Of a stretch of DNA of 64,000 nt, positions 1-7,926 are shown piece after piece; positions within the stretch are counted from its first letter, which is position 1; each line of letters begins with the position of its first letter. Origin of the DNA: Janthinobacterium sp. 61. Lineage in GTDB: Bacteria > Pseudomonadota > Gammaproteobacteria > Burkholderiales > Burkholderiaceae_D. The DNA lies in the NCBI RefSeq assembly GCF_002846335.1, contig NZ_PJMQ01000001.1, positions 4,402,001 through 4,466,000 on the forward strand. Reading direction: 5' to 3'. A program made the translations under genes and the position numbers. The notes under the pieces were generated by a model. The model was not told where the DNA came from. It worked only from the letters and a program-made list of their open reading frames with translations, and searched no databases.

Positions 1-2019
1 TGCGAACGCGACCGCCTGCAGCAGGAACTCGAATCGCGCGCGGCGGAACTGGAACTGGAGCGCGACCGGGCCGAGGCGGCCAACCGGGCGAAGAGCGACT
101 TCGTGGCCAACATGAGCCATGAAATCCGCACGCCCCTCAATGCCGTGCTGGGCATGGTCTATTTGCTGGGCAATACCAGGCTCGACACGGAACAGCGCAA
201 GTATCTGACCATGGTGCGCGTGGCGGGCCAGTCGCTGCTGGGCATCCTCAACGACGTGCTCGATTATTCGAAGATCGAAGCGCGCCGCATGGAATTGTCG
301 CCCGTCGAGTTCGACCTTGACGAAGTCATGAATACCCTGGCCACGACGATGACGATGAATGCGGGCGAGAAGGAGCTGGAACTGGCCATCGCCGTCGAGC
401 CCGACGTGCCGCGGCGCCTCGTGGGCGACGCCCAGCGCCTGCAGCAAATCCTCGTCAACCTGGCCGGCAATGCCATCAAGTTCACCGAGAGCGGCGAAGT
501 GGTGGTGGCCGTCAGCCTGGCCGAGAGAGAAGAAGGGCGCGCCTGCCTGCGCTTCGAAGTGCGCGACACGGGTATCGGCATGACGGAACTGCAGCAACAG
601 CAACTGTTTTCCGCCTTTTCACAGGGCGACCAGAGCATCACGCGGCGCTTCGGCGGCACGGGTTTGGGCCTGGCCATCAGCAAGCAACTGATCCACATGA
701 TGGGCGGCGATATCGCCGTGGCCAGCAGCGAAGGCAAGGGCAGCCGCTTCTGGTTCAGCGTGCCCTTCGAGATGCTGGAGCAGCCGGCCGAGACGCGGCG
801 CACGCCGGCCCTCGGCCAGCTGCGCCTGCTGGTGGCCGACGATAACCGCACTACACGCGAACTGATCGTCAAGCTGATCGAGGCCTGGGGCTGGCTGGCC
901 GACGAAGTGGACTCCGGTTTTGCCGCCATCGAACTGTATCGCGAACGCCTGGCGCAGCAGCAACCGTATGACGTGGTGCTGGCCGACTGGCACATGCCCG
1001 TGATGGATGGCCTGGCCACGGCCAAGGCCATCCGCCAGGCGGCCAGTGGCCAGCGCCAGCCCATCGTGGTGATGGTCAACGCCTTCGCCCGCAACCACCT
1101 GGAAGAGATTTCCAGCGCGGCCGAGGCCGATGTCGTGCTGATGAAGCCGATCACGGGATCGAGCCTGTTCGATGCCCTGCACCAGGCGCTGATCGCCAAG
1201 AACGACGGCGGCGAGCAGCGCATGCTGCACCAGCCGCTGGGCACGGAGCTGGCCGGCGTACATTTCCTGCTGGTGGAAGACAATCATTTGAACCAGGCCG
1301 TGGCGCGCGGCATCCTCGAACACATGGGCGCTACCCTGGACGTGGTGGGCGACGGCCTGCAAGCGGTGGAGCGGCTGCGCACGGAGGCGCTGCGCTACGA
1401 CATCGTGCTGATGGATATGCAAATGCCCGTCATGGACGGCTTCAGCGCCACCCACATCATCCGCACGGAACTGCGCTTGAACTTGCCCGTGATCGCCATG
1501 ACGGCCGGCGTGCTGGCGTCGGAGCGCGAGCGCTGCATGACGGCCGGCATCAGCGATTTCATCGCCAAGCCCGTGGTGGTGGAAGAGATGATGGAAGTCA
1601 TCCTGCGCCACCTGCCCAAACGCCCGCAAGTGCAGACGACCGAGGCGGCACCCGTTGCCGATGAGGAAGTGTTTTCCATGGCGCCGCTGATGCGCGTGAT
1701 GGGACGCGATGCGAAAGGGCGCGGCGTGCTGCGGCGCATGGTGGAAGATGCGCTGAACAAGGGCATGACGCCCGTGCGCGACGCTGAAACAGCGTTGCAA
1801 ACGGGCCGCCACAGCGACGTGGCGCGCATCTTGCACGGCGTGCGCGGTTCCGTGGGCACCCTGGGCACGAAACGCCTGATCCGCGCCGCGTTTGCCACCG
1901 AGGAAGCCATCGACGCCGGTCGACTCGACGAGGTGCCGGCGCTGCTGGCGCACACGGCGCGGGAACTGGAGCAGGCGCTGGCGGCGGCGTCCGATTGGTT
2001 GTCGAGGCTGAAAGATTAA
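1..2019 (+). CDS. Hybrid sensor histidine kinase, 5' end outside window
   Basis: The reading frame is open from base 1, so the N-terminus (probably the input domain) is missing; 672 residues are visible. They start with a coiled-coil-like stretch ([21 protein letters not shown] type) leading into a HisKA domain with phosphorylatable His at about residue 40 ([10 protein letters not shown]). A HATPase_c domain follows, with its N-box near 151-160 and GTGLGL later. Two receiver domains come next, with acceptor Asp near 329 ([10 protein letters not shown]) and 472 ([10 protein letters not shown]). A C-terminal HPt domain has His near 612 (HGVRGSVG). This is a BarA/RcsC-type phosphorelay kinase. 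The stimulus cannot be inferred because the sensor part is cut off. A REP-type palindrome lies immediately downstream, so no partner response regulator is visible here. Confidence 0.93.
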   Translation, partial: CERDRLQQELESRAAELELERDRAEAANRAKSDFVANMSHEIRTPLNAVLGMVYLLGNTRLDTEQRKYLTMVRVAGQSLLGILNDVLDYSKIEARRMELSPVEFDLDEVMNTLATTMTMNAGEKELELAIAVEPDVPRRLVGDAQRLQQILVNLAGNAIKFTESGEVVVAVSLAEREEGRACLRFEVRDTGIGMTELQQQQLFSAFSQGDQSITRRFGGTGLGLAISKQLIHMMGGDIAVASSEGKGSRFWFSVPFEMLEQPAETRRTPALGQLRLLVADDNRTTRELIVKLIEAWGWLADEVDSGFAAIELYRERLAQQQPYDVVLADWHMPVMDGLATAKAIRQAASGQRQPIVVMVNAFARNHLEEISSAAEADVVLMKPITGSSLFDALHQALIAKNDGGEQRMLHQPLGTELAGVHFLLVEDNHLNQAVARGILEHMGATLDVVGDGLQAVERLRTEALRYDIVLMDMQMPVMDGFSATHIIRTELRLNLPVIAMTAGVLASERERCMTAGISDFIAKPVVVEEMMEVILRHLPKRPQVQTTEAAPVADEEVFSMAPLMRVMGRDAKGRGVLRRMVEDALNKGMTPVRDAETALQTGRHSDVARILHGVRGSVGTLGTKRLIRAAFATEEAIDAGRLDEVPALLAHTARELEQALAAASDWLSRLKD

Positions 2020-2023
2020 AAGA

Positions 2024-2115
2024 GTAGGTCGGATTAGCGCTTGCGCGTAATCCGACATGATACGCCAACAATATTGTCGGATTACGCGGCGTGCCCCCGC
2101 TAATCCGACCTACGC
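2024..2115. repeat. Paired REP palindromes (REPIN/BIME-like) with GTAG ends
   Basis: Two palindromes sit head to head. The first spans 2029-2055 and the second 2076-2109; both open with GTCGGATTA or close with TAATCCGAC. The unit starts with GTAGGTCGGATTAGC (2024-2038) and ends with its exact reverse complement (2099-2113). A GTAG head before each palindrome is typical of REP sequences mobilised by RAYT (TnpA-REP) transposases. The element fills the gap between the sensor kinase stop and the end of modE. Confidence 0.8.
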
Positions 2116-2118
2116 AAT

Positions 2119-2943
2119 TTACGCCGGCACGCCCAGAATCACGCTGGACGCCTTGAAAATGGCCGTCACATTGCTGCCAAGCTCGATACCCAGCTCGCTG
2201 CTGCTCTGGTTCGTGATGATGGCGGCGATCGTGCCGCCGCGCGGCAAATCCAGCACCACCTCCGTGTTGACGGCGCCCGTCTGCACACGCGTCACCAGCC
2301 CGGCCAGCTGATTGCGCGCGGAAAAGCGCGCCCCTGCGCTGTCAGTCACGAGGATGATGGACGACGCCTTGATCAGCGCGAACGCTTCCGCGCCCGGCAC
2401 CAGGCCCAGGCTCTCGCTGCTGCCCTGCGTGACGATGGCGACGATGTGCTGGCCACCGGGCAATTCCAGTGTGACTTCATCGTTGACGGCGCCCTGTTTC
2501 AGTTCGGCTACCTTGCCCAGGAATTGATTGCGTGCCGTGGTTTTCATGGCCATTCTCCGTATGAGTAAAAGATCGTCGGCGATGCCTTCCGCCTGACTGC
2601 CCAGCTGGCACAGGTAGCGGGCATGCTCGCGCTCGATGATGCGGAAATTGTCGACCAGCTGGCGTCCCCGCTGCGTCAGCCGCGTACCACCGCCGCCCTT
2701 GCCGCCCGTCAAGCGCTCGACCAGCGGCTCGCCGGCCAGGTTGTTCATGGCGTCGATGGCGTCCCAGGCGGCCTTGTAGCTCATCTTCACAAGCTTCGCC
2801 GCCTGCGTGATGGAGCCGCACTCGGCAATGGCGCCCAACAATTCCACGCGGCCGGCGCCGCCCAGATGCTCTCCACCCACCGTCATCCATACCGAGCCTT
2901 GCAGGCCGATTTCCGCTGTCGCTGATTTATCCAATGCGTTCAC
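2119..2943 (-). CDS. modE: Molybdate-responsive transcriptional regulator ModE
   Basis: A 274-residue protein with a LysR-like N-terminal winged helix (SITQAAKLVKMSYKAAWDAI) and two C-terminal Mop/TOBE molybdate-binding modules (repeats starting ARNQFLGKVAELKQGAVN and ARNQLAGLVTRVQTGAVN). ModE dimers bind molybdate and repress the uptake operon. E. coli ModE is 262 residues. The chosen GTG start at 2943 lies inside the end of modC (17-nt overlap), with a GGGGAAGAA stretch upstream. It is the last gene of modA-modB-modC-modE, so the regulator is co-transcribed with its target. A likely operator lies before modA at 5129-5152. Confidence 0.92.
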   Translation of the reverse strand: MNALDKSATAEIGLQGSVWMTVGGEHLGGAGRVELLGAIAECGSITQAAKLVKMSYKAAWDAIDAMNNLAGEPLVERLTGGKGGGGTRLTQRGRQLVDNFRIIEREHARYLCQLGSQAEGIADDLLLIRRMAMKTTARNQFLGKVAELKQGAVNDEVTLELPGGQHIVAIVTQGSSESLGLVPGAEAFALIKASSIILVTDSAGARFSARNQLAGLVTRVQTGAVNTEVVLDLPRGGTIAAIITNQSSSELGIELGSNVTAIFKASSVILGVPA

Positions 2944-3649
2944 CCAAAGCCATGTGTTCTTCCCCGTTATCGATCTGTCCGTCGCGCAAGTACAGCACAT
3001 GCTCGCCCAGGATGCGCGCATCTTCCGGATCGTGGGTGATCAGGATCATGGGCACGTCCAGGCGCTGCTGCCACTGGCTCAGTTCCAGACGCATTTTGAC
3101 ACGCAGGGCCGGATCGAGGGCCGCAAAAGGCTCGTCGAGCAGCAGCGCGGCCGGCTCGGCCACGAGCGCCCTCGCCAGCGCCACCCTTTGGCGCTGGCCA
3201 CCGGACAACTCGTCGGGAAACTGGTGCGCCAGTTCCTGCAAATGAAATGCGGCTAGCCAATGCTCGACCTTGTCCAGCTTTTCGCGCGCGCGCGGGTTGA
3301 ACCAGCCCCGCGCCAGGCCGAAGCCCACGTTCTGGCGCACCGTCAGGTGCGGGAACAGCGCGTAATCCTGGAACAGATACGCCACATTGCGTTGCTGCGG
3401 CGGCAAATTGATGCCAGCGGCCGAATCGAACAGGGTGCGCCCGTTCAGGCGGATATGGCCGGCGTCAGGCGTGAAGAGTCCGGCAATGGCTTTCAGGGTC
3501 ATGCTCTTGCCGGCGCCAGACGGGCCATACATGGCGATGCGCTGACACTCGGACGTGCATTTCACCTGCAAGTCGAAGCGGCGTTTGCCGGAGCGCAAGG
3601 TGGCGCGAAGGTCGAGGTCGAGTTGCATAGGCGTCGTCATTGGCGTCAT
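2927..3649 (-). CDS. modC: Molybdate ABC transporter ATP-binding protein ModC
   Basis: A 240-residue ABC ATPase with Walker A GPSGAGKS, signature LSGGQRQRVALARAL, Walker B LLLDEPFAALD and the H-loop ITHD. It would power molybdate import through ModB. It lacks the roughly 110-residue C-terminal TOBE regulatory domain of E. coli ModC (352 residues); the frame ends in TAA right after the ATPase fold, and the two Mop modules of ModE follow in the next gene. The ATG start overlaps the modB stop in an ATGA arrangement, implying translational coupling. Confidence 0.93.
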   Translation of the reverse strand: MTPMTTPMQLDLDLRATLRSGKRRFDLQVKCTSECQRIAMYGPSGAGKSMTLKAIAGLFTPDAGHIRLNGRTLFDSAAGINLPPQQRNVAYLFQDYALFPHLTVRQNVGFGLARGWFNPRAREKLDKVEHWLAAFHLQELAHQFPDELSGGQRQRVALARALVAEPAALLLDEPFAALDPALRVKMRLELSQWQQRLDVPMILITHDPEDARILGEHVLYLRDGQIDNGEEHMALGERIG

Positions 3650-4317
3650 TTGTGCGCGATGCGCCCGGGCGCCAGGCGGCCAGCCGACAGCAGCACCACG
3701 ATACAGACAAAGGAAGTGATCAGCACCAGGGTGTTGGCCACGTCGTCCTGGCCCGCCTGCACGGCTTCATACACGGCCACCGACAGGGTTTGTGTCTTGC
3801 CGGGGATGCTGCCGGCCACCATCAGGGTGGCGCCAAACTCGCCCAGCGCACGCACAAAGCCCAGCAGCACGCCAGCGAGGATGCCACGCCAGGCCAGCGG
3901 TAAGGTTACACGGAAAAAGATGGCGATTTCAGAAATGCCCAGCACGCGAGCCGCCTGCTCCAGCTGGCCGTCGACCGCCTCGAAGGCGGCCCGCGCCGGC
4001 TTGAAGACAAGGGGAAAGGCCACCACCGTGGAAGCGATCACGGCGCCCTGCCAGGTAAAGATGAGGTTAATGCCGAAGTTATCCTGCAGCCAGATGCCCA
4101 GGGTGCCGCGCCGGCCCAGCAGCACCAGCAGATAGTAGCCGAGCACGGTGGGCGGCATCACCATCGGCAGGGTCAACAGGGCGTCGAGCAGCTCGCGCCC
4201 GGGAAAACGCGTGCGCGCCAGCAGATAGCCCGTACCGATGCCGAGCAACAAATTGAGCGCCGTGGCCCAGGCCGCTACTTTGAGCGACAGGGCCAGCGCG
4301 GTCCAGGCGATATCCAT
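3646..4317 (-). CDS. modB: Molybdate ABC transporter permease ModB
   Basis: A 223-residue inner-membrane permease of the BPD_transp_1 family, with about five hydrophobic segments. The EAA-type loop reads EQAARVLGISEIAIFFRVTLP. It forms the channel for molybdate between ModA in the periplasm and ModC in the cytoplasm. It is placed 17 nt after modA and overlaps modC by 4 nt, the usual modABC order. Length and the N-terminal segment (ALALSLKVAAWATALNLLLG) match the family. Confidence 0.93.
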   Translation of the reverse strand: MDIAWTALALSLKVAAWATALNLLLGIGTGYLLARTRFPGRELLDALLTLPMVMPPTVLGYYLLVLLGRRGTLGIWLQDNFGINLIFTWQGAVIASTVVAFPLVFKPARAAFEAVDGQLEQAARVLGISEIAIFFRVTLPLAWRGILAGVLLGFVRALGEFGATLMVAGSIPGKTQTLSVAVYEAVQAGQDDVANTLVLITSFVCIVVLLSAGRLAPGRIAHK

Positions 4318-4334
4318 GCGGGCGCGTGCTTAAA

Positions 4335-5093
4335 TTATGGTTTCTTGAAACCGTACTTGGCGAGAATGGCTTGCGCCGGTGCCGTTTGCAGGTAGCTGAC
4401 GAAGCGCTTCGCTTCGGCGGCATTGCTGCTGCCCTTGATGGTGGCAATCGGGTACAGCACGGGCGCCTCCAACGGCACGTCCAGTACCACGTTCACTTTA
4501 TCCTTCATGATGGCCGCGTCGGTGGCGTAGACAAAGCCTGCATCGACTTCGCCGCGCGCCACGTAGTCGAGCGACTGGCGCACGTTCTGCGTGCCGATGG
4601 CTTTAGTCTGCACGGCTTGCCACAGATTCGCCTTTTTCAGCGCGCCTTCCGAATAGCGGCCAACGGGCACGCTGGCCGGGTTGGCGATGGCCACGCGGGT
4701 CACGCCCTTGTGCGTCAGGTCGCTCAAGCTCTTGATGCCCAGCTTGCTGTCGTGCGGCACGATCAGCACCAGGCTGTTGCCGACGAAGTCCATGCGGTCC
4801 GCCGGCAGCACCAGGTCCTGCTTTTGCGCCGCATCCATGGTTTCCTGATCGGCCGAGGCAAATACGTCCACAGGCGCGCCCTTGACGATCTGCTGCAGCA
4901 GCACGCCCGAGGCGGCAAAGTTCAGGGACACCTTGCTGCCCGGATACTGCGCCTCATAGCCTTGCGCCGCATCCTTGAACGCATTCGTCAGGCTGGCCGC
5001 GGCCGACACCACCACTTCGCCGGCAAAGGTGGAGGTGGCGGCGGTAGCGAGAAGAGCGGTGCCAAGCAGGCGGGCGAGCGAGGTGAGACGCAT
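4335..5093 (-). CDS. modA: Molybdate ABC transporter substrate-binding protein ModA
   Basis: A 252-residue periplasmic binding protein. The start MRLTSLARLLGTALL gives a classic signal peptide ending in STFAGE. It is preceded by AAGGA 8 nt upstream, which is why the longer upstream frame was not used. The mature protein begins EVVVSAAASLTNAFKD, the typical ModA opening whose serines bind the oxyanion. It carries the family patterns SADQETMD and FVYATDAAIM. It is first in modA-modB-modC-modE. A ModE-type operator lies 36-59 nt upstream of the start codon. Confidence 0.95.
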   Translation of the reverse strand: MRLTSLARLLGTALLATAATSTFAGEVVVSAAASLTNAFKDAAQGYEAQYPGSKVSLNFAASGVLLQQIVKGAPVDVFASADQETMDAAQKQDLVLPADRMDFVGNSLVLIVPHDSKLGIKSLSDLTHKGVTRVAIANPASVPVGRYSEGALKKANLWQAVQTKAIGTQNVRQSLDYVARGEVDAGFVYATDAAIMKDKVNVVLDVPLEAPVLYPIATIKGSSNAAEAKRFVSYLQTAPAQAILAKYGFKKP

Positions 5094-5128
5094 GATCGTA
5101 TCCTTGTAAGTGAACGGTGAACAAGGAG

Positions 5129-5152
5129 CGTAATATACACCGATATACAGCG
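5129..5152 (-). promoter_or_regulatory. Probable ModE operator upstream of modA
   Basis: On the minus strand the site reads CGCTGTATA, then six bases, then TATATTACG. The half-sites are near inverted repeats (7 of 9 match) and resemble the E. coli ModE operator pattern CGnTATATA-N6-TATATnnCG. Its position just upstream of modA and the presence of modE in the operon support the assignment. Confidence 0.75.
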
Positions 5153-5201
5153 TTCTGCCATGGCACAAGTCAAGCCAGCACAAAGTGCATTCCCTGATAT
5201 A

Positions 5202-5217
5202 CTGTATATAAACACAG
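5202..5217 (+). promoter_or_regulatory. LexA (SOS) box in front of the UdgX cassette
   Basis: The 16-mer CTGTATATAAACACAG is CTGT-N8-ACAG. With flanks, 5200-5219 reads TACTG...CAGTA, matching the E. coli LexA consensus at every fixed position. The site ends 16 nt before the ATG at 5234, where a bound repressor would block transcription. It is about 50 nt from the ModE site of the divergent modA operon. Confidence 0.87.
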
Positions 5218-5233
5218 TATATTGAGGCACCCC

Positions 5234-6466
5234 ATGGAACTGACGGACAAGCTGGAAATCCTGGCCGACGCGGCCAAGTACGACGCGTCCTGCGCCAGCA
5301 GCGGGGCGCCCAAACGCGATTCCATCGGCAAGGACGGCTTTGGCGCCACCTCCGGCATGGGCATCTGCCACAGCTACACGCCGGACGGGCGCTGCGTTTC
5401 GCTGCTGAAAGTGCTGCTGACCAATTACTGCCTGTACGATTGCCAGTACTGCGTCAACCGCCGTAGCTCGAACGTGCCGCGCGCGCGGTTTACGGTGGCC
5501 GAGGTGGTCAAGCTGACGAGCGACTTTTACCTGCGCAACTATAGCGACGGCCTGTTCCTCAGTTCCGGCATCATCCAGTCGGCCGACTACACGATGGAGC
5601 AGCTGGTGCAGGTGGCGCGCGAGTTGCGCGAGGTACACCAGTTCCGCGGCTATATCCATCTGAAAACCATCCCCGACGCCGATCCGGCCCTGATCGCGCA
5701 GGCGGGCCGCTATGCCGACCGGCTCAGCGTCAATATCGAACTGCCGACGCAAGACAGCGTGCAAAAGCTGGCGCCGGAAAAAAGCGTGCATACGATTAAA
5801 CTGGCAATGGGCGCCATCCGCCGCAAGCTCGATGAGAAAGCGGAAGAACCGCGCTCGCCGCGCTTCGCGCCGGCCGGGCAAAGCACGCAAATGATCGTCG
5901 GCGCCGACGCCAGCGACGACCAGCAAATTCTCTCCACTGCCGAGACCTTGTACGGCAGCTACAAGCTCAAGCGCGTCTACTACTCGGCCTTCAGCCCGAT
6001 CCCCGACAGCCCGAAAAGCGTGCCGCTGGCGCCGCCGCCGATGCTGCGCGAACACCGGCTGTATCAAGCCGATTTCCTGCTGCGCAGCTATGGTTTCCAG
6101 GCCAGCGAACTGCTGCCCGCCACGGGCGGCAATCTGGCGCTCGATATCGATCCCAAGCTGGCCTGGGCGCTGGCGCACCGCGAACATTTTCCGCTGGACT
6201 TGAACCGTGCGGCGCAGCACATGATCGCCCGCGTGCCCGGCATCGGCCTGCGCAACGCGCAGCGCATCGTCGACCTGCGCCGGCTGCGGCAAGTGCGCTA
6301 CGCCGACTTGTCGCGCTTGCGCTGCAGCATGAAGAAAATCGCCCCCTTCATCATCACGGCCGACTACTTTCCCGCGCGCGATACCACCGCCTCCGAACAC
6401 CTGCGCCGCGCCATGGCGGAAGCGCCGCAGCAGATGAATTTATGGCCGGAGCTGCAGGTCGCATGA
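5234..6466 (+). CDS. Putative DNA modification/repair radical SAM protein (TIGR03916 type)
   Basis: A 410-residue radical SAM protein with the [4Fe-4S]-binding CX3CX2C motif at Cys66, Cys70 and Cys73 (YCLYDCQYC). A helix-hairpin-helix-like segment sits near the C-terminus (ARVPGIGLRNAQRIVDLRR), which suggests DNA contact. The architecture matches the radical SAM family always found beside DUF4130 and UdgX proteins; its chemistry is not established. ATG 5234 is preferred over the upstream TTG because GAGG lies 6 nt before it. The stop overlaps the next start (ATGA). A LexA box directly upstream predicts induction by DNA damage. Confidence 0.9.
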   Translation: MELTDKLEILADAAKYDASCASSGAPKRDSIGKDGFGATSGMGICHSYTPDGRCVSLLKVLLTNYCLYDCQYCVNRRSSNVPRARFTVAEVVKLTSDFYLRNYSDGLFLSSGIIQSADYTMEQLVQVARELREVHQFRGYIHLKTIPDADPALIAQAGRYADRLSVNIELPTQDSVQKLAPEKSVHTIKLAMGAIRRKLDEKAEEPRSPRFAPAGQSTQMIVGADASDDQQILSTAETLYGSYKLKRVYYSAFSPIPDSPKSVPLAPPPMLREHRLYQADFLLRSYGFQASELLPATGGNLALDIDPKLAWALAHREHFPLDLNRAAQHMIARVPGIGLRNAQRIVDLRRLRQVRYADLSRLRCSMKKIAPFIITADYFPARDTTASEHLRRAMAEAPQQMNLWPELQVA

Positions 6467-7290
6467 GTACAGTGGTGCGGCTGGCGCAGTCGTTCGACGA
6501 GTGGCGCGCGGCCGCACGTGAACTGATCGCGCGCGGCGTGCCGCCTGCCGACGTGGCCTGGCAATCGCAACCCGGCGATGGCGACCTGTTTTCCTCCACG
6601 CCGGAGGCAACGGATAACAGCGCTCCGCTGCTGCGCCTGCCCCGTCCCCTGGTCGAATTGCTGGAAGGCGCCGCCTGTTTCAACGTGCATGACCGCTGGG
6701 CATTCTTATATCAAGTGCTCTGGCGCTGGCAGCTGGGCCAGCACGACGTGATGTCGCCAGCCGATACGGACGGCGCGCGCCTGCACGCGATGGCCAAGGC
6801 CGTGCGCCGCGAGGAGCACGACATGCATGCGTATGTACGCTTCCGCGAACGCAGCGAGGCCGAGGGCGCCCCCCGCTTCGTCGCCTGGTTCGAACCCACG
6901 CACGACGTGCTGCCGCAAGTGGCGCACCACTTCGCGCGCCGCATGGGATCTACCAGCTGGATGATCGCCACGCCCCAAGCCAGCATGCTGTGGGATGGCG
7001 CATCCTTGCATGCGGGACCGGCGCTGCTGCGCGGCGCTGCCGATATCGACGATGCCGGTGAAGCCCTGTGGCTGACCTACTACCGCAGCATCTTCAATCC
7101 CGCGCGCGTGAATGCGGATTTGCTGCATAGCCATATCCCCTCGCGTTTCTGGAAAAATCTGCCGGAAGGCGCCATCGTGCCTGCTATGCTCAGCGGCGCC
7201 GCCAACGGCGAACGGCGCACGGGCCAGACGGCCAGCGTAGGCCAGCGCAGCGGCGCCACCATGATCCCGATTGCCGCCGAGCGCGCCTAG
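6463..7290 (+). CDS. DUF4130 / TIGR03915 DNA metabolism protein (partner part of UdgX)
   Basis: A 275-residue protein starting MSTVVRLAQSFDEWRAAARELIARG, with the family features RRMGSTSWMIATP and YRSIFNPARVN. In most proteobacterial relatives this domain is the N-terminal half of a roughly 480-residue protein ending in the UdgX domain. Here a TAG at 7288-7290 (after IAAERA) closes the frame, and the UdgX part resumes in the same frame 24 nt later. The product may therefore be a separate domain, a read-through precursor or a broken fusion. It overlaps the radical SAM gene by 4 nt, so it lies in the same LexA-controlled unit. Its biochemical role is unknown. Confidence 0.85.
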   Translation: MSTVVRLAQSFDEWRAAARELIARGVPPADVAWQSQPGDGDLFSSTPEATDNSAPLLRLPRPLVELLEGAACFNVHDRWAFLYQVLWRWQLGQHDVMSPADTDGARLHAMAKAVRREEHDMHAYVRFRERSEAEGAPRFVAWFEPTHDVLPQVAHHFARRMGSTSWMIATPQASMLWDGASLHAGPALLRGAADIDDAGEALWLTYYRSIFNPARVNADLLHSHIPSRFWKNLPEGAIVPAMLSGAANGERRTGQTASVGQRSGATMIPIAAERA

Positions 7291-7314
7291 CCAGCGCGCG
7301 AACTGCCCACCACC

Positions 7315-7926
7315 TTGGACCAGTGCCGCCGCTGCGAGCTGTGGCAGCACGCTACGCAAGCCGTGCCCGGCGTCGGGCCGCTACAGGCGCGCATCATGCT
7401 CGTCGGCGAACAACCGGGCGACCAGGAAGACCTGGCGGGCTTGCCGTTCGTTGGCCCGGCTGGCGCGCTGCTGGACCAGGCGATTCACGATGCGGGCATG
7501 GCGCGCGACAGCATCTATCTGACCAACGCCGTCAAGCATTTCAAGTGGGAACCACGCGGCAAGCGCCGCTTGCACAAGACACCCGCGCAACGCGAAATCC
7601 TCGCCTGCCATGGCTGGCTGGAAGAAGAGATCGAGCGTGTCAAACCAGAGGTGATCGTGGCACTGGGCAGCACGGCGTTAAAGTCCGTTCTGCAAGATGG
7701 TTCAGCCACCATGACGCCGCTGGTCGGCACGCCCATCGAGCACGACGGACGCTGGGTGGTGACCGTATATCACCCGTCGTATGTGCTGCGCGCGCCGGAC
7801 GAGGCGAGCCGGCGGCAGGCATACGCGGTGATAGTCGACGGCTTGAACCAGGCGATGCGGCTACTAGAAGGCCAGGATCACAGCGTCGACGCTGGCACTT
7901 CCTGCCCCTCGTCACGCCGCGCGTAG
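7315..7926 (+). CDS. UdgX-type uracil-DNA glycosylase superfamily protein
   Basis: A 203-residue family 4/5-like uracil-DNA glycosylase fold with GEQPGDQEDLAG (residues 31-42), NAVKHFKWEPRG, the UdgX-defining KRRLHK loop (83-88) and HPSYVLR. In Mycobacterium smegmatis UdgX the loop histidine forms a covalent bond to the deoxyribose at uracil sites; the equivalent here is His87. The only nearby start is TTG 7315, with no convincing Shine-Dalgarno. The frame continues upstream through eight sense codons to the TAG ending the DUF4130 gene, so independent translation is uncertain. The 3' end overlaps the convergent transporter gene by 49 nt. All motifs of the active site are intact. Confidence 0.85.
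   Translation: MDQCRRCELWQHATQAVPGVGPLQARIMLVGEQPGDQEDLAGLPFVGPAGALLDQAIHDAGMARDSIYLTNAVKHFKWEPRGKRRLHKTPAQREILACHGWLEEEIERVKPEVIVALGSTALKSVLQDGSATMTPLVGTPIEHDGRWVVTVYHPSYVLRAPDEASRRQAYAVIVDGLNQAMRLLEGQDHSVDAGTSCPSSRRA

Noticed and set aside
4988..6400. 470-residue minus-strand open frame across modA upstream region and the radical SAM gene
   Set aside because: It reads antisense through the radical SAM motif-bearing frame and across both operators, and its sequence has no family features.
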